64,000 bases of DNA from an uncultured Bacteroidota bacterium (GCA_902526075.1 CABZJM010000006.1:1-64000); one strand, 5' to 3'; shown: positions 32,857-42,165, counted from the stretch's first letter. Numbers and translations: made by a program. The notes: generated by a model from the letters alone, not told the origin.

Positions 32857-34184
32857 AGCAACTCTAATTCGATAATTGACTCCCTCATTAATCTATCATA
32901 ATTTGAATGTAGGTCAGAAGTCTGTTGACCAGATGATCTAATTTTACGAGCGTAATATACATTATTTACTTTATAGCCAATTTTTTCAGCTATATCACAA
33001 ATCAAAAGATCCGTTGGTACCATAATTCCTTTATAACCTGAATTTGCAACTACTATAAAGCACTTGCCACCTTTAACAAGAATAGTTGCTTGTCTTTTTA
33101 ATATTTCAAACATATCATCAAAATAACCTCTTAACATATCTGGTATATTTTTATTCCAAATATTATAAGTTGAAATAAGATTTGCTATTGTATCTACATC
33201 TGACAAATAATGTTGTATTTTATGATCAAACTTAGAGTTGACGTGAGACCTCATAGCGATTGACCTATATTTTGCAAAACCCTTGTAGCTATCTACAAAA
33301 CTGCCTAACCAAAATTCTAATTTATATACTTCACAATAATCAAAACAATTTGCATAAGGAGGAGAAAAAATTGATATACCTGCTTTTTTATCAGTTAATG
33401 AACGGTAGGTCTCGTCTACCAAAATCGAACTATTGAAAAAGAGATGTTTAGTTTTTTCTGAATATGAAGTTGCATTAATATCATCAAGCATTTTATGACA
33501 TTTTGATAAAAAGTACTCATAAACATTTTGAATTTGTTTTTTGTTTTTTTTCAATTTAAGGCCATTCCCGTCTTTTACTCTAAGAGAAGCATTTTCAATT
33601 ATTGACAAATAAGCAAGCATCAAAAAGTTTTTAGCCTTAACATTAGCTAATGAATCAATAAACCCTTTTATTCTTTGTAAACTTTCTAATTTTTCTTTGA
33701 TAAATGATGATTCAACTACTTTTGGTTTTTCATTAAACTCCCATTTTTTTGAATTATCAAAATTTTCTAATATTGATTTAATTGTATTCGTATCATTAAT
33801 CGTATAATTTTCCAATTTTACTTTTGAGGCAAAATATGCCATTGGATTAATGTCTATTCCTATAGAGTTGTAGCCCATTTCTTTAGCCACTAAGTTTGTA
33901 GTTCCCACGCCTGAAAAAGGATCTAAAACTAAAAGTTTTTTATCAGGGCTTACATCATTTAAAATTGATGCAACTAAGTCACGTGCATAACCTTGTTTAT
34001 AATCATACCAACTATGAATAGGTATTTCTTTGTTTGTACTAAAATTGACTAAATTTTTATAATTATCATTAGTAATAAAATCATATTTGTCAATTAAACG
34101 AGCTATGATTTTTTTATATCTTTTAATTAAATCAATATGATTATCGTTGTCTAATATTACCTTGTCTTTACTTAATCTGCTCAC
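32853..34184 (-). CDS. DNA methyltransferase with SPPY motif
   Basis: A 443-residue amino-methyltransferase. The SAM motif LDPFSGVGTTNLV is at residues 87-99, followed by GIDINPMAYFAS. The catalytic motif is SPPY (residues 274-277) in IFSPPYANCFDYCEVYKLEF. An SPPY motif is usual in N4-cytosine enzymes, against DPPY for N6-adenine, so the base modified may differ from that of the next methylase. The order is motif I before motif IV. It lies 2 bases after the DPPY methylase gene and overlaps the nuclease-helicase start. Confidence 0.85.
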   Translation of the reverse strand: MSRLSKDKVILDNDNHIDLIKRYKKIIARLIDKYDFITNDNYKNLVNFSTNKEIPIHSWYDYKQGYARDLVASILNDVSPDKKLLVLDPFSGVGTTNLVAKEMGYNSIGIDINPMAYFASKVKLENYTINDTNTIKSILENFDNSKKWEFNEKPKVVESSFIKEKLESLQRIKGFIDSLANVKAKNFLMLAYLSIIENASLRVKDGNGLKLKKNKKQIQNVYEYFLSKCHKMLDDINATSYSEKTKHLFFNSSILVDETYRSLTDKKAGISIFSPPYANCFDYCEVYKLEFWLGSFVDSYKGFAKYRSIAMRSHVNSKFDHKIQHYLSDVDTIANLISTYNIWNKNIPDMLRGYFDDMFEILKRQATILVKGGKCFIVVANSGYKGIMVPTDLLICDIAEKIGYKVNNVYYARKIRSSGQQTSDLHSNYDRLMRESIIELELL

Positions 34185-34186
34185 TT

Positions 34187-36001
34187 TTAGTACATTTTTT
34201 TTAAATATGTTTTGTTAAATTTTGAAAACAAATTATGCTTGTTGTTTTGTAAATAAGACTTAGAAAATCCCTCAATCAATGGTAAAGAACTGTTTAAAAA
34301 ACTCATTAACCAATCATATTTACTTACTTTATCAATATTCGAAAATTTGTTAAATAACAAGTCTAACTCAATAGAAAAAGATTGCTCATTATCATATGAC
34401 TTTAAATTTTTCTTATCGCTTTTTTTAAAAACATAAATAAAATCCCCGTAAGGTGAGCCTTCAAATCTTGTATGAGCAGTTTGCTTATAATTGTCTACTC
34501 CACTTTGAAAATAAATACCGTTTTCAACAAGTGTAAAGCCAGAGCGAAATATTGAAAAAAGAAGAGCTAACCATGCGCTTATGTCTTTATTATTAAACGT
34601 TAAAACCATGTGTTTTTCAGGTTTTAAAACTTGAAAACACTTACTAAATACACTAAAAAGATTATCCTCATAATTATACATTGATTTGGCTCCTTTAAAG
34701 CCCTTTTTTCTGTTAGAAACCGCTTCCAAAGAAAAATCAGGGTATTTTTTGTATAAATCTTTATTCCAAACATACCAGAAATGTGATAATTCTAAATATT
34801 GGACATTACTTCCGTAGGGAGGGTCAGTAATAATAGTGTCAATACTGTTTTTTGGCAGGTCAAATTCCGCTATTGTGGTGTTATTCAACAAAAAATTAGA
34901 TTTATTTCTTAAATCTTTAAACTTACTTGTTTTTAATAACTCATAATCAAACTTGCTATTATAAGATAATGAATCTTTAACCCTCTTAAAAGATTTCATA
35001 AAGGCAGACACAATATTTACTTCACAAAATTGAGAAGGAATCCAATAGGCGTGCCTACTCCAAGTGGTAGGTTTACCACCTTGCCATGCATCATTTGTAA
35101 AAGACATTATATTTGTTTCTTTGACAGTATTGCTAAAAGCAATTCTTAGCAATTCATAGTCATCATTTGAGAGAATATTTTTTTCTAAATTAATATAGTG
35201 AAGTAGGATATTATTTATCATTAGATTTCTTTCTGTAAACAAATCTTGAAAATTTTCTATTCCTTTTTCTAAAAGAGTATCCTCTTTTTGTCTATCCCAA
35301 TTTTTTGGAATTATATCTTTTGACAAATTAATTTTATATTCTTTAATTTTTCGTTTTAGGTAATTAACATGTTCTTGTAATCGATTTAAATCTTTTACTT
35401 GTGGTGCATATATTATTTTCTGTTTATTATGGTTAAAGCCAACCAGGTATAGGTAATTATGTCCAACTCTTTTCGAATTCCTTTGCGCATATCCCCTTGT
35501 ATCTATTTGGCTATTTTTACAAGAGTTATTTAAACATTTATAATAGCCTGGCTTATTTCTTAATTTATTTGATAATAATGTTTCGTTTTTGCAATCAGGA
35601 CATATCACTTTAAAAGTAGTTTCTATCCATTCAACATAAATTTTTTCTCCATTATAATCAAAATAATAATAGTCTTGGTATAGCTCATTTAACTTATCAA
35701 TAATTAATTTAAAAGTGTCAAATAATTGTTTAATATTATCTCCTTTACTTACCATATTATTTACTATTAATACCGATAAAGGATTTAAATCGAAACCAAT
35801 CACTTTTCTTTTAAGTTTTAAACCTTCATAAAGAGTGACACCGCCACCACAAAATGGGTCTAATATAATTTCATTTTCATCACTAAAGGATTTAATAATT
35901 TCAGAGAAAACATTCCAGGGTCTCCTTGCAAAATATTTATGTATTTTGTAAGGTGATGTATGTCCTAAAGCTTTTACTGGCTTAAAATTACTTTTGACCA
36001 T
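34187..36001 (-). CDS. Zinc-ribbon DNA methylase with DPPY motif (COG1743-like)
   Basis: A 604-residue protein, first gene of the operon. The N-terminus KALGHTSPYKIHKYFARRPW followed by DPFCGGGVTLYEG (residues 48-60) is typical of the Zn-ribbon adenine methylase group. The zinc ribbon is CPDC at 134-137 with C156 and C161. The catalytic motif DPPY is at residues 393-396, in TDPPYGSNVQYLELSHFWYVWN. It should methylate adenine in a specific DNA target to protect host DNA. The long spacer between motifs (about 60-390) may hold target recognition. Confidence 0.85.
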   Translation of the reverse strand: MVKSNFKPVKALGHTSPYKIHKYFARRPWNVFSEIIKSFSDENEIILDPFCGGGVTLYEGLKLKRKVIGFDLNPLSVLIVNNMVSKGDNIKQLFDTFKLIIDKLNELYQDYYYFDYNGEKIYVEWIETTFKVICPDCKNETLLSNKLRNKPGYYKCLNNSCKNSQIDTRGYAQRNSKRVGHNYLYLVGFNHNKQKIIYAPQVKDLNRLQEHVNYLKRKIKEYKINLSKDIIPKNWDRQKEDTLLEKGIENFQDLFTERNLMINNILLHYINLEKNILSNDDYELLRIAFSNTVKETNIMSFTNDAWQGGKPTTWSRHAYWIPSQFCEVNIVSAFMKSFKRVKDSLSYNSKFDYELLKTSKFKDLRNKSNFLLNNTTIAEFDLPKNSIDTIITDPPYGSNVQYLELSHFWYVWNKDLYKKYPDFSLEAVSNRKKGFKGAKSMYNYEDNLFSVFSKCFQVLKPEKHMVLTFNNKDISAWLALLFSIFRSGFTLVENGIYFQSGVDNYKQTAHTRFEGSPYGDFIYVFKKSDKKNLKSYDNEQSFSIELDLLFNKFSNIDKVSKYDWLMSFLNSSLPLIEGFSKSYLQNNKHNLFSKFNKTYLKKMY

Positions 36002-36398
36002 TCTGTTATTAATAATTTAAAATAGATAAATTTTGATCAACAAATTTAATAAATCATGGATAGTGTAGTATTCATCCACACACCACTTTTTAATCTTGTA
36101 ATCAATGTTTTTAAATAGCTGCTATAACTTATTTGCAAAGTAGTAAAAGCAATAATTCAAACAAAATATAAACCCCAAACAAATTTATCCCGGTTCAATA
36201 AATATGAACTTGGTATTACACTTCGATTTTTATCAGCGGGGTATTTAAAAAAATCGATTATTGTGATAGAGGCATTTAAATAATTAAGACAGCTTTCTAA
36301 AATTTTTAGAGTTTATTTACTGTCAATTTACTGTCAAAAAGAAACGGAATTTTGTTTCCCGATGTTTATTTGGTAATTTGTAATTTCAAAACATTGGG
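36002..36398. other. Noncoding right end of the island
   Basis: No gene is seen in the stretch 36002-36458. It should hold the promoter of the four-gene operon on the minus strand, although no clear TAnnTTTG is found there. The paired ACTGTCAA sites are at 36319-36337. Confidence 0.5.
36319..36337 (+). promoter_or_regulatory. Paired ACTGTCAA sites, right arm
   Basis: ACTGTCAA at 36319-36326 and 36330-36337, separated by 3 bases and in the same orientation as the left pair at 27784-27802. These are probable arm-type binding sites of the island integrase. Confidence 0.65.
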
Positions 36399-36430
36399 AA
36401 AAAAGAAGCCCCCGATTTCTCGAAGGCTTT
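36399..36430 (-). terminator. Terminator of tRNA-Asn
   Basis: On the minus strand AAGCC and GGCTT form the outer stem with a CGA/TCG inner part, followed by a T run (the A run at 36399-36404 on the plus strand). A decayed copy lies at the left end of the island. Confidence 0.65.
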
Positions 36431-36507
36431 TATCTGAGTAGTGTAGCGGTTAAGCTTGCTCCCCCTCTAAGACTCGAACTTAGGACCCTCTGATTAACAG
36501 TCAGATG
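36412..36507. repeat. Right attachment site, inside tRNA-Asn
   Basis: Counterpart of 27632-27728. The final 26 bases (36482-36507) are identical to 27703-27728 and cover the anticodon arm of the intact tRNA. Confidence 0.85.
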
Positions 36508-36532
36508 CTCTAACCAACTGAGCTAAGGAGGA
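36459..36532 (-). tRNA. tRNA-Asn (GTT)
   Basis: A full 74-nt cloverleaf on the minus strand. The acceptor stem is TCCTCCT/AGGGGGA with one G-T pair, the D arm is GCTC...GAGC, the anticodon stem is TCTGA/TCAGA around CTGTTAA, and the T stem is CTAAG/CTTAG with loop TTCGAGT. The CCA end is not encoded. The island is inserted into its 3' half, and the intact copy was rebuilt at this end. Confidence 0.95.
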
Positions 36533-36551
36533 ATTTACTTTTCAATGAGGT

Positions 36552-36559
36552 CAAATATA
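36552..36559 (-). promoter_or_regulatory. -7 element upstream of tRNA-Asn
   Basis: TATATTTG on the minus strand matches TAnnTTTG and lies 19 bases before the tRNA 5' end. Confidence 0.5.
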
Positions 36560-36613
36560 TGTAATATTTTTAAAATTCGATTTTTTTTTAATTAAATCTT
36601 AATATCTAAAAAT

Positions 36614-37354
36614 TTAAAAAATATAGGGTATTAGCGCTTTTCTTTTGTCAGGATATTCTTTAAAATAATTAATATACCAATTGTGATGATTTAGGGCTCT
36701 TGGAATTAAGTTAAAAGCAGTCCATAATGCAAAGCTTAAAGTTCCAAGATTCAAAACAATTATAGCAAAGCCGATCCACTCAACAATCTCACCAAAATAG
36801 TTTGGACAAGAGATAAAGTCAAACATGCCACCTTGAGGAATTTGATACTCTTTATTATCTTTACGTAATGATATTAATTTATTATCTGAGGATCTGTTAA
36901 TATACATGCCAGTAAAAAAAATTATTAGTCCAATTAATGTGTTAATTCCAAAATCAAGTTGTGACATGTTTCCTATTTCATAACCAACAAAAAAACCATT
37001 AAATAAATTAAAAATGAATGCACTAATTACAATTAAAAAGGGCATTTTTTTTCCATGAGTCTTTAGCTTAATTGGAAATAATATGGATCTATAGAAATAA
37101 TGTAAAATCCATAATGATAGTATTAGTATTATGATTTCATTTTTTTCAACAGGCAAAATTAAAACTGTTATTGGCATTACAACCAAAGCAGGCAATTCCA
37201 TCCAAAACCACCCCCACTTATTATCAATAGTAATTCCCCATTCTGAATTAGAATGTCTGCCGTAGGGAGCAATTGTTTTTGAAAATATGAGATATAAGAA
37301 AGTGCAAAATCCTAGAAAAATCCAAAGGAATAGAAATTTATAGAACCATCCCAT
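36614..37354 (-). CDS. Steroid 5-alpha-reductase-type membrane protein (DUF1295-like)
   Basis: A 246-residue protein with about six helices and the C-terminal domain of the 3-oxo-5-alpha-steroid 4-dehydrogenase family. The motif EYQIPQGGMFDFISCPNYFG then EIVEWIGFA is nearly identical to the NADPH-binding C-terminal region of eukaryotic SRD5A enzymes. In bacteria these enzymes act on unknown unsaturated lipids, and sterol synthesis is not implied. It starts one base after the rseP stop, so it is probably co-transcribed with rseP. Confidence 0.82.
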   Translation of the reverse strand: MGWFYKFLFLWIFLGFCTFLYLIFSKTIAPYGRHSNSEWGITIDNKWGWFWMELPALVVMPITVLILPVEKNEIIILILSLWILHYFYRSILFPIKLKTHGKKMPFLIVISAFIFNLFNGFFVGYEIGNMSQLDFGINTLIGLIIFFTGMYINRSSDNKLISLRKDNKEYQIPQGGMFDFISCPNYFGEIVEWIGFAIIVLNLGTLSFALWTAFNLIPRALNHHNWYINYFKEYPDKRKALIPYIF

Positions 37355-37355
37355 G

Positions 37356-38702
37356 TCAAACTATAAAATTAAATAATTTATATATGTCATTTCCATTAGC
37401 AAATATTACTAATGATAATAAAATAATAAAGCCAATTATTTGAACCGTCTCCATGAATTTATCTGATGGTTTTCTTCCTGAAACCATCTCATAAATTAAA
37501 AACATTGCATGTCCTCCATCTAAAGCTGGTATAGGAAGTAAATTTAGCACACCGAGCATAATCGAAAGAAATGCTGTGATACTCCAAAAAGATTGCCAGC
37601 TCCAAGCAGAAGGAAAAATATTACCAATTGCTAAGAAACCTCCCAAACCTTTGTATGCTCCAGTACTTGGATTAAAAATGGCTACAAACTGTTCAATATA
37701 TGACCCTAAAACAGAGCTAAATTTTTGTGAACCAAAAGAAATGCTTTCCATCAAAGTATAATTAGTCTCTTCAAAACTTAAAAGACCCAAATCTATTTTT
37801 TCTGAAACAGTGGAGCCAATATTAAAACCTAATTTACCATCTTCATTAACATTTAAGGTTTTTTTAATTCTAAAGGAATCTCTAAATAATTCAACCTCAA
37901 CTGTTTGGTTGCTATTTTGTTTTAATATAGGGGTTAATTGGTCCACGTACTTTACATCTTTAGCATTAACTGAAACTATCCTGTCCCCTTGTCTAATGTC
38001 ATAATCTTTATTTAAAGATTCTTCAGAAACTCCTTGAATTATAAATGGCTCCCTTAGTTCAAATAATGAATTATTTTTACTAGTTGATAATTTACCTAAA
38101 AAATCAATAGGAAGTTTTATTTCAAGGGTTTCTTCATTTCTTTGAATTTCATAACTAGAAGCTGTTATTATAGAGCGATTTAGATCAGAAAATGTGTCAA
38201 TTTTTTTGCCATCAGCACTTAAAATTTTATCCCCTGTCTGAAATCCAAGTTCTAACAAGATTGGATTATTAATTAAAAATCCATCCTTAATTGAATCAAG
38301 AGGTATTGATGAAGAACCATAACTGTATGCCATTCCAATATAAATAATTAGTGCCATAATGAAATTGACAGTTACACCACCTAACATAATAATGAGTCTC
38401 TGCCATGAAGGCTTTGATCTAAACTCCCAAGATTTTGGAGGTTTTGCCATTTGATCCTTGTCCATACTTTCATCAATCATTCCAGCTATCTTAACATATC
38501 CGCCAAGAGGTAGCCAACCTATACCCCACTCAGTTTCACCAATTTTTTTCTTAAATAGTGAAAAATTAACATCAAAGAATAGGTAAAACTTCTCAACTTT
38601 AATCTTAAAATACCTTGCTGGCCAATAGTGTCCAAACTCATGCAGAACAATAATTAAAGAAAGACTTAAAATAAATTGTAAAACTTTAATTAAGATTTCC
38701 AT
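37356..38702 (-). CDS. rseP: RseP site-2 metalloprotease
   Basis: A 448-residue inner-membrane zinc protease for regulated intramembrane proteolysis. The zinc motif HEFGH is at residues 21-25 in the first helix, followed by GWLPLGGYVKIAGM. Two PDZ domains occupy roughly residues 135-310 (GFQTGDKILSADGKKI and IRQGDRIVSVNAKDV), and the third zinc ligand region is NLLPIPALDGGH near the C-terminus. It probably controls an envelope-stress anti-sigma factor and clears signal peptides. Confidence 0.92.
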   Translation of the reverse strand: MEILIKVLQFILSLSLIIVLHEFGHYWPARYFKIKVEKFYLFFDVNFSLFKKKIGETEWGIGWLPLGGYVKIAGMIDESMDKDQMAKPPKSWEFRSKPSWQRLIIMLGGVTVNFIMALIIYIGMAYSYGSSSIPLDSIKDGFLINNPILLELGFQTGDKILSADGKKIDTFSDLNRSIITASSYEIQRNEETLEIKLPIDFLGKLSTSKNNSLFELREPFIIQGVSEESLNKDYDIRQGDRIVSVNAKDVKYVDQLTPILKQNSNQTVEVELFRDSFRIKKTLNVNEDGKLGFNIGSTVSEKIDLGLLSFEETNYTLMESISFGSQKFSSVLGSYIEQFVAIFNPSTGAYKGLGGFLAIGNIFPSAWSWQSFWSITAFLSIMLGVLNLLPIPALDGGHAMFLIYEMVSGRKPSDKFMETVQIIGFIILLSLVIFANGNDIYKLFNFIV

Positions 38703-38722
38703 AGACTTATTTAATTAGCTGA

Positions 38723-38730
38723 CAAAAGTA
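38723..38730 (-). promoter_or_regulatory. -7 element for rseP
   Basis: TACTTTTG on the minus strand, 20 bases before the rseP ATG, fits TAnnTTTG. Confidence 0.5.
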
Positions 38731-38759
38731 ATTGATTAATAGTAAATTAAAAATATCTA

Positions 38760-38794
38760 TTTTGATTATTTAATGTAAAACTGTTGTATTTTTG
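38760..38794 (+). promoter_or_regulatory. Promoter of the SCO-protein operon
   Basis: TTTTG at 38760-38764 and TATTTTTG at 38787-38794 are separated by 22 bases, near the Bacteroidetes TTG / TAnnTTTG consensus. The gene starts 17 bases downstream. Confidence 0.6.
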
Positions 38795-38811
38795 CATACC
38801 ACAAAATTTGA

Positions 38812-39486
38812 TTGAATTTGAAACTATTTAGAAAAAGAGATTTTATAACTGTTGGATTTATTTTAATTTTTTCTTCAGCAGCTGTTTACATGTTTTATAT
38901 AATTCTAAAACCTATTGAAGTTTTACCTATATACCAACCAGCTGAGGTAAATGAGAAGCTTGTTGACTCTTCAATAATTCATGTTGCTAAATACCATAAA
39001 ATATCTGATTTCAAATTGACAAATCAAAACGGTAAAGAAATTACACAAGCTAACTACAAAGACAAAATTTATGTTGCTGATTTCTTTTTTACTACATGTC
39101 AAGACATATGTCCAATAATGACAAAAAATATGTACAGATTACAAGAGGAGCTGAAAAATGATGATGATATTTTATTTTTATCTCATACTGTAATTCCCGA
39201 GATTGATACGGTTCAACAATTAAAAAAATATGCGATTGAAAATAATGTTGATGATTCTAAATGGAACCTTGTAACTGGAGAAAAAAAACAGATATATAAT
39301 TTGGCGAGAAAGTCATACCTTGCTGTCGAAGATACTGAATATGGGAAATTTGATATGATTCACACTGAGAATTTCATGTTAATTGATAAAGAAAAACAAA
39401 TCAGGGGATTCTATGATGGTACAGACGATAAAGAAATTGATAAACTATTATCTGATATTCAAATACTAAAAAAGCAAGACTTATGA
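38812..39486 (+). CDS. SCO family copper/thiol-redox protein
   Basis: A 224-residue thioredoxin-fold protein, anchored by one N-terminal helix (FITVGFILIFSSAAVYMFYI) and facing the periplasm. The Sco copper site is complete: C96 and C100 in FFFTTCQDICPIM and H184 in MIHTENFMLID. It should deliver copper to the CuA centre of cytochrome oxidase or act as a thiol reductase. The start is TTG (38812), since no ATG precedes the helix. Its stop overlaps the next ATG by four bases. Confidence 0.85.
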   Translation: MNLKLFRKRDFITVGFILIFSSAAVYMFYIILKPIEVLPIYQPAEVNEKLVDSSIIHVAKYHKISDFKLTNQNGKEITQANYKDKIYVADFFFTTCQDICPIMTKNMYRLQEELKNDDDILFLSHTVIPEIDTVQQLKKYAIENNVDDSKWNLVTGEKKQIYNLARKSYLAVEDTEYGKFDMIHTENFMLIDKEKQIRGFYDGTDDKEIDKLLSDIQILKKQDL

Positions 39487-41621
39487 TTAAAGACAGAATT
39501 ACTAATATTTATTTTAAATACCTAATTGCTTGTTTATTACTTGTTTTAATTTCATGTAAAAATGATAAAATAAATTATCATCAAACTAATAAAAAACCTG
39601 TGACTGATGTTTATTTTGGATATGAGGTTAAAGATGATTACAGGTGGCTTGAAGATGACCTATCATCAGAAACTGAAGAATGGGTGAAAAAACAAAATCA
39701 AACTACTTTCAAATACTTAAACCAAATTCCTTTCAGAGAAGATTTAAAAAACAGATTGTTAGAATTACTTGACTACGAAAAAATTTCTGCTCCTTTCAAG
39801 AAAGGAGAATATACATATTTCTACAAAAATAGCGGGCTGCAAAATCAAAGTATCTTATACAGGAATTTAGATAATCAAGAGCCAGAAATTTTTCTTGATC
39901 CAAATAAATTTTCAGATGATGGTACCACTTCCTTGTCAGGTATCAGCTTTTCAAATGATGCAAGTTTAGTTGCATACAGTATTTCTGAGGCTGGTGAAGA
40001 TTGGAGAAAAGTTGTTGTTATGAATACCAAAACAAAAGAAGTGGTTGGGGATACAATTAATAATGTTAAATTTTCCGCTATTAGTTGGAAATCAAATGAA
40101 GGATTTTACTACTCTTCATATGAAGCACCTGAGGGAAGTAAATTATCAAGCAAAACAGATCAACATATGCTTTATTATCATAAATTAGGAACTAAGCAAA
40201 AGCTTGATAAAGTAATATATGGGGCTATACCTGCTGAAAAAAACCGATACGTTAGAGGTTATGTAACTGATGATAGTAGATTTCTTGTAATTGATGCAGC
40301 TATAAAAACTACAGGTAATAAGTTGTTTATTAAAGATCTAAAAAATAATTCCACTTTAAAGACAATTGTTGATAATTATGATTCAAACACTTACTTATTA
40401 GATAATAGTGGCTCAGATTTAATTTTAGTAACCGACCATTTTGCACCCAATAAAAGAATTGTAAAAACCAACTTTAGCAATCCTGGACAAGAGAATTGGA
40501 CAAATTTAATTCCTGAAAAAGAATTTGTGTTATCCCCATCCACCTGTGGCGGATTTATTTTCACTGAGTATATGGTTGATGCAATTTCTAAAGTGTATCA
40601 ATACAACTACAATGGTAAATTAGTAAGAGAAATTAATTTACCTGGAATAGGAAGTGCAAGCGGATTTAGCGGTGAACAGGACCAGATGGACTTATATTTT
40701 AGTTTTTCAAACTATTACACTCCAATGAGTAGATTTAAACTTAATGTAAAATCTGGAAAATATTCTGAATTTTGGAGTCCAGAGATTGATTTTAACTCTT
40801 CAAATTACGAGTCAAAACAAGTTTTTTATGAGTCTAAAGATGGAACTAAAGTACCAATGATTATAACATACAAAAAGGGAACCAAATTAGACGGAAAAAA
40901 CCCAACAATTCTTTACGGATATGGTGGCTTTAACATAAGCCAAACGCCTGGATTCAGAGTTACTAATGCCGTTTGGTTAGAACAGGGTGGAGTTTATGCT
41001 GTTCCAAATATTAGAGGTGGTGGAGAATATGGTAGAGAATGGCATAATGCGGGAACCCAGACTAAAAAACAAAATGTATTTGATGATTTCATTGCCGCCG
41101 CTGAATTTCTTATTGCCAAAAATTATACTTCAACTGAGTTTTTAGCGCTTAGGGGCGGATCTAATGGGGGTCTTTTGGTTGGGGCAGTAATGACCCAGCG
41201 TCCTGATTTAATGAAAGTTGCACTTCCTGCTGTAGGTGTTTTGGATATGCTAAGGTATCATAAATTTACTTCTGGTGCTGGATGGGCATATGACTACGGG
41301 ACATCTGATCAATCTGTTGAAATGTTTCAGTATTTAAAATCTTACTCCCCGGTACATAATGTCAAGAAAAATACTGTATATCCTGCAACTCTTGTAACAA
41401 CTGGGGATCATGACGACAGAGTTGTACCTGCTCATTCATTTAAATTTGCAGCTGAACTTCAGGATAAAGGAATCAAAGAGAATCCACTTTTAATAAGAAT
41501 TGAAACTAATGCAGGTCATGGAGCAGGAACTCCAGTGTCAAAAACTATTGAACAATATGCTGATATTTTTGGATTTACTTTATTCAATATGGGTTTTGAT
41601 AGACTACCTTTAAAATATTAA
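39483..41621 (+). CDS. Prolyl oligopeptidase (S9A), lipoprotein
   Basis: A 712-residue S9A serine peptidase cleaving after proline in short peptides. The N-terminus is a lipobox (LLLVLISC, Cys25), so it is probably membrane anchored outside the cytoplasm. The propeller domain covers about residues 90-450. The catalytic part has S560 in LRGGSNGGLL, the acid region in TTGDHDDRVVP and the histidine in NAGHGAGTPVS. The opening HQTNKKPVTDVYFGYEVKDD, then YRWLED, is also diagnostic. It is coupled to the SCO gene upstream and the metal-binding protein downstream. Confidence 0.9.
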   Translation: MIKDRITNIYFKYLIACLLLVLISCKNDKINYHQTNKKPVTDVYFGYEVKDDYRWLEDDLSSETEEWVKKQNQTTFKYLNQIPFREDLKNRLLELLDYEKISAPFKKGEYTYFYKNSGLQNQSILYRNLDNQEPEIFLDPNKFSDDGTTSLSGISFSNDASLVAYSISEAGEDWRKVVVMNTKTKEVVGDTINNVKFSAISWKSNEGFYYSSYEAPEGSKLSSKTDQHMLYYHKLGTKQKLDKVIYGAIPAEKNRYVRGYVTDDSRFLVIDAAIKTTGNKLFIKDLKNNSTLKTIVDNYDSNTYLLDNSGSDLILVTDHFAPNKRIVKTNFSNPGQENWTNLIPEKEFVLSPSTCGGFIFTEYMVDAISKVYQYNYNGKLVREINLPGIGSASGFSGEQDQMDLYFSFSNYYTPMSRFKLNVKSGKYSEFWSPEIDFNSSNYESKQVFYESKDGTKVPMIITYKKGTKLDGKNPTILYGYGGFNISQTPGFRVTNAVWLEQGGVYAVPNIRGGGEYGREWHNAGTQTKKQNVFDDFIAAAEFLIAKNYTSTEFLALRGGSNGGLLVGAVMTQRPDLMKVALPAVGVLDMLRYHKFTSGAGWAYDYGTSDQSVEMFQYLKSYSPVHNVKKNTVYPATLVTTGDHDDRVVPAHSFKFAAELQDKGIKENPLLIRIETNAGHGAGTPVSKTIEQYADIFGFTLFNMGFDRLPLKY

Positions 41622-41624
41622 AAA

Positions 41625-42164
41625 ATGAAGAAACTTATATACTTAATATTGATCTTGAATCTAAACCTTTCAATTTCACAGGAATTAATAATCGGTGAGG
41701 AAAGAGTTGACCCTGGAATCGTGTTTATTTTTGAAGGAGCCGTTAAAGATCATGTTATGCCTCAGGCTATGCATCTTAAAGAAAATGAAACAAATATTCA
41801 TATTGAGGCTCGCGTGAATTGGGACATTAAAAATACCCCTGACGGTTCACCTGGGGGTGGTTTCGTTGCATATTTACATATAAACTCAAAAGTTACAAGC
41901 CAAAAAACTGGGTTAAGTACATTTATCGATTTGGTCCCACATATAAACCTAATAGATAACTATCATTATGCAAGAAACATCTCTTTACCAGGGAAAAAAG
42001 ATGAGTTATACACAGTAGAATTTAACATAATTCCTCCAACAAATATTGAGCTTTCGCTCCACAAAGACTGGCTAGATAAATATGGTAGTCAACTTATGAC
42101 TGGACAATATTTTTTATATAAAAATGTGAATTTTGAGGAAATAGTAAATTCTACTAGAAGGTAG
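41625..42164 (+). CDS. Periplasmic metal-binding protein, Tp34/P19 family
   Basis: A 179-residue exported protein (signal peptide MKKLIYLILILNLNLSISQ) of the family that includes P19 and Tp34, which bind Fe2+ or Cu2+ in the periplasm. The family core is clear: MPQAMHL, NIHIEARVNWDI, GGGFVAYLHI, LVPHINLIDNYHYARNISL and VEFNIIPP. Probable ligands are M45, H59, E61, H106 and H114. It follows the SCO and prolyl peptidase genes and converges with a ZIP metal transporter, with one base between the stops. A role in copper or iron supply fits. Confidence 0.75.
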   Translation: MKKLIYLILILNLNLSISQELIIGEERVDPGIVFIFEGAVKDHVMPQAMHLKENETNIHIEARVNWDIKNTPDGSPGGGFVAYLHINSKVTSQKTGLSTFIDLVPHINLIDNYHYARNISLPGKKDELYTVEFNIIPPTNIELSLHKDWLDKYGSQLMTGQYFLYKNVNFEEIVNSTRR

Positions 42165-42165
42165 T

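Larger units (their letters stand above)
27703..36507. mobile_element. Integrative element in tRNA-Asn with a methylase/nuclease-helicase operon
   Basis: An 8.8-kb element bounded by 26-bp identical tRNA-Asn segments (27703-27728 and 36482-36507). A tyrosine recombinase gene lies just inside the left end reading inward. Paired ACTGTCAA sites lie inside each end. The cargo is a four-gene minus-strand operon with two DNA methylases, a nuclease-helicase and a small protein, plus a small basic gene. No transfer, replication or structural phage genes are seen, so it is probably mobilised by its integrase and outside help. Confidence 0.85.
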
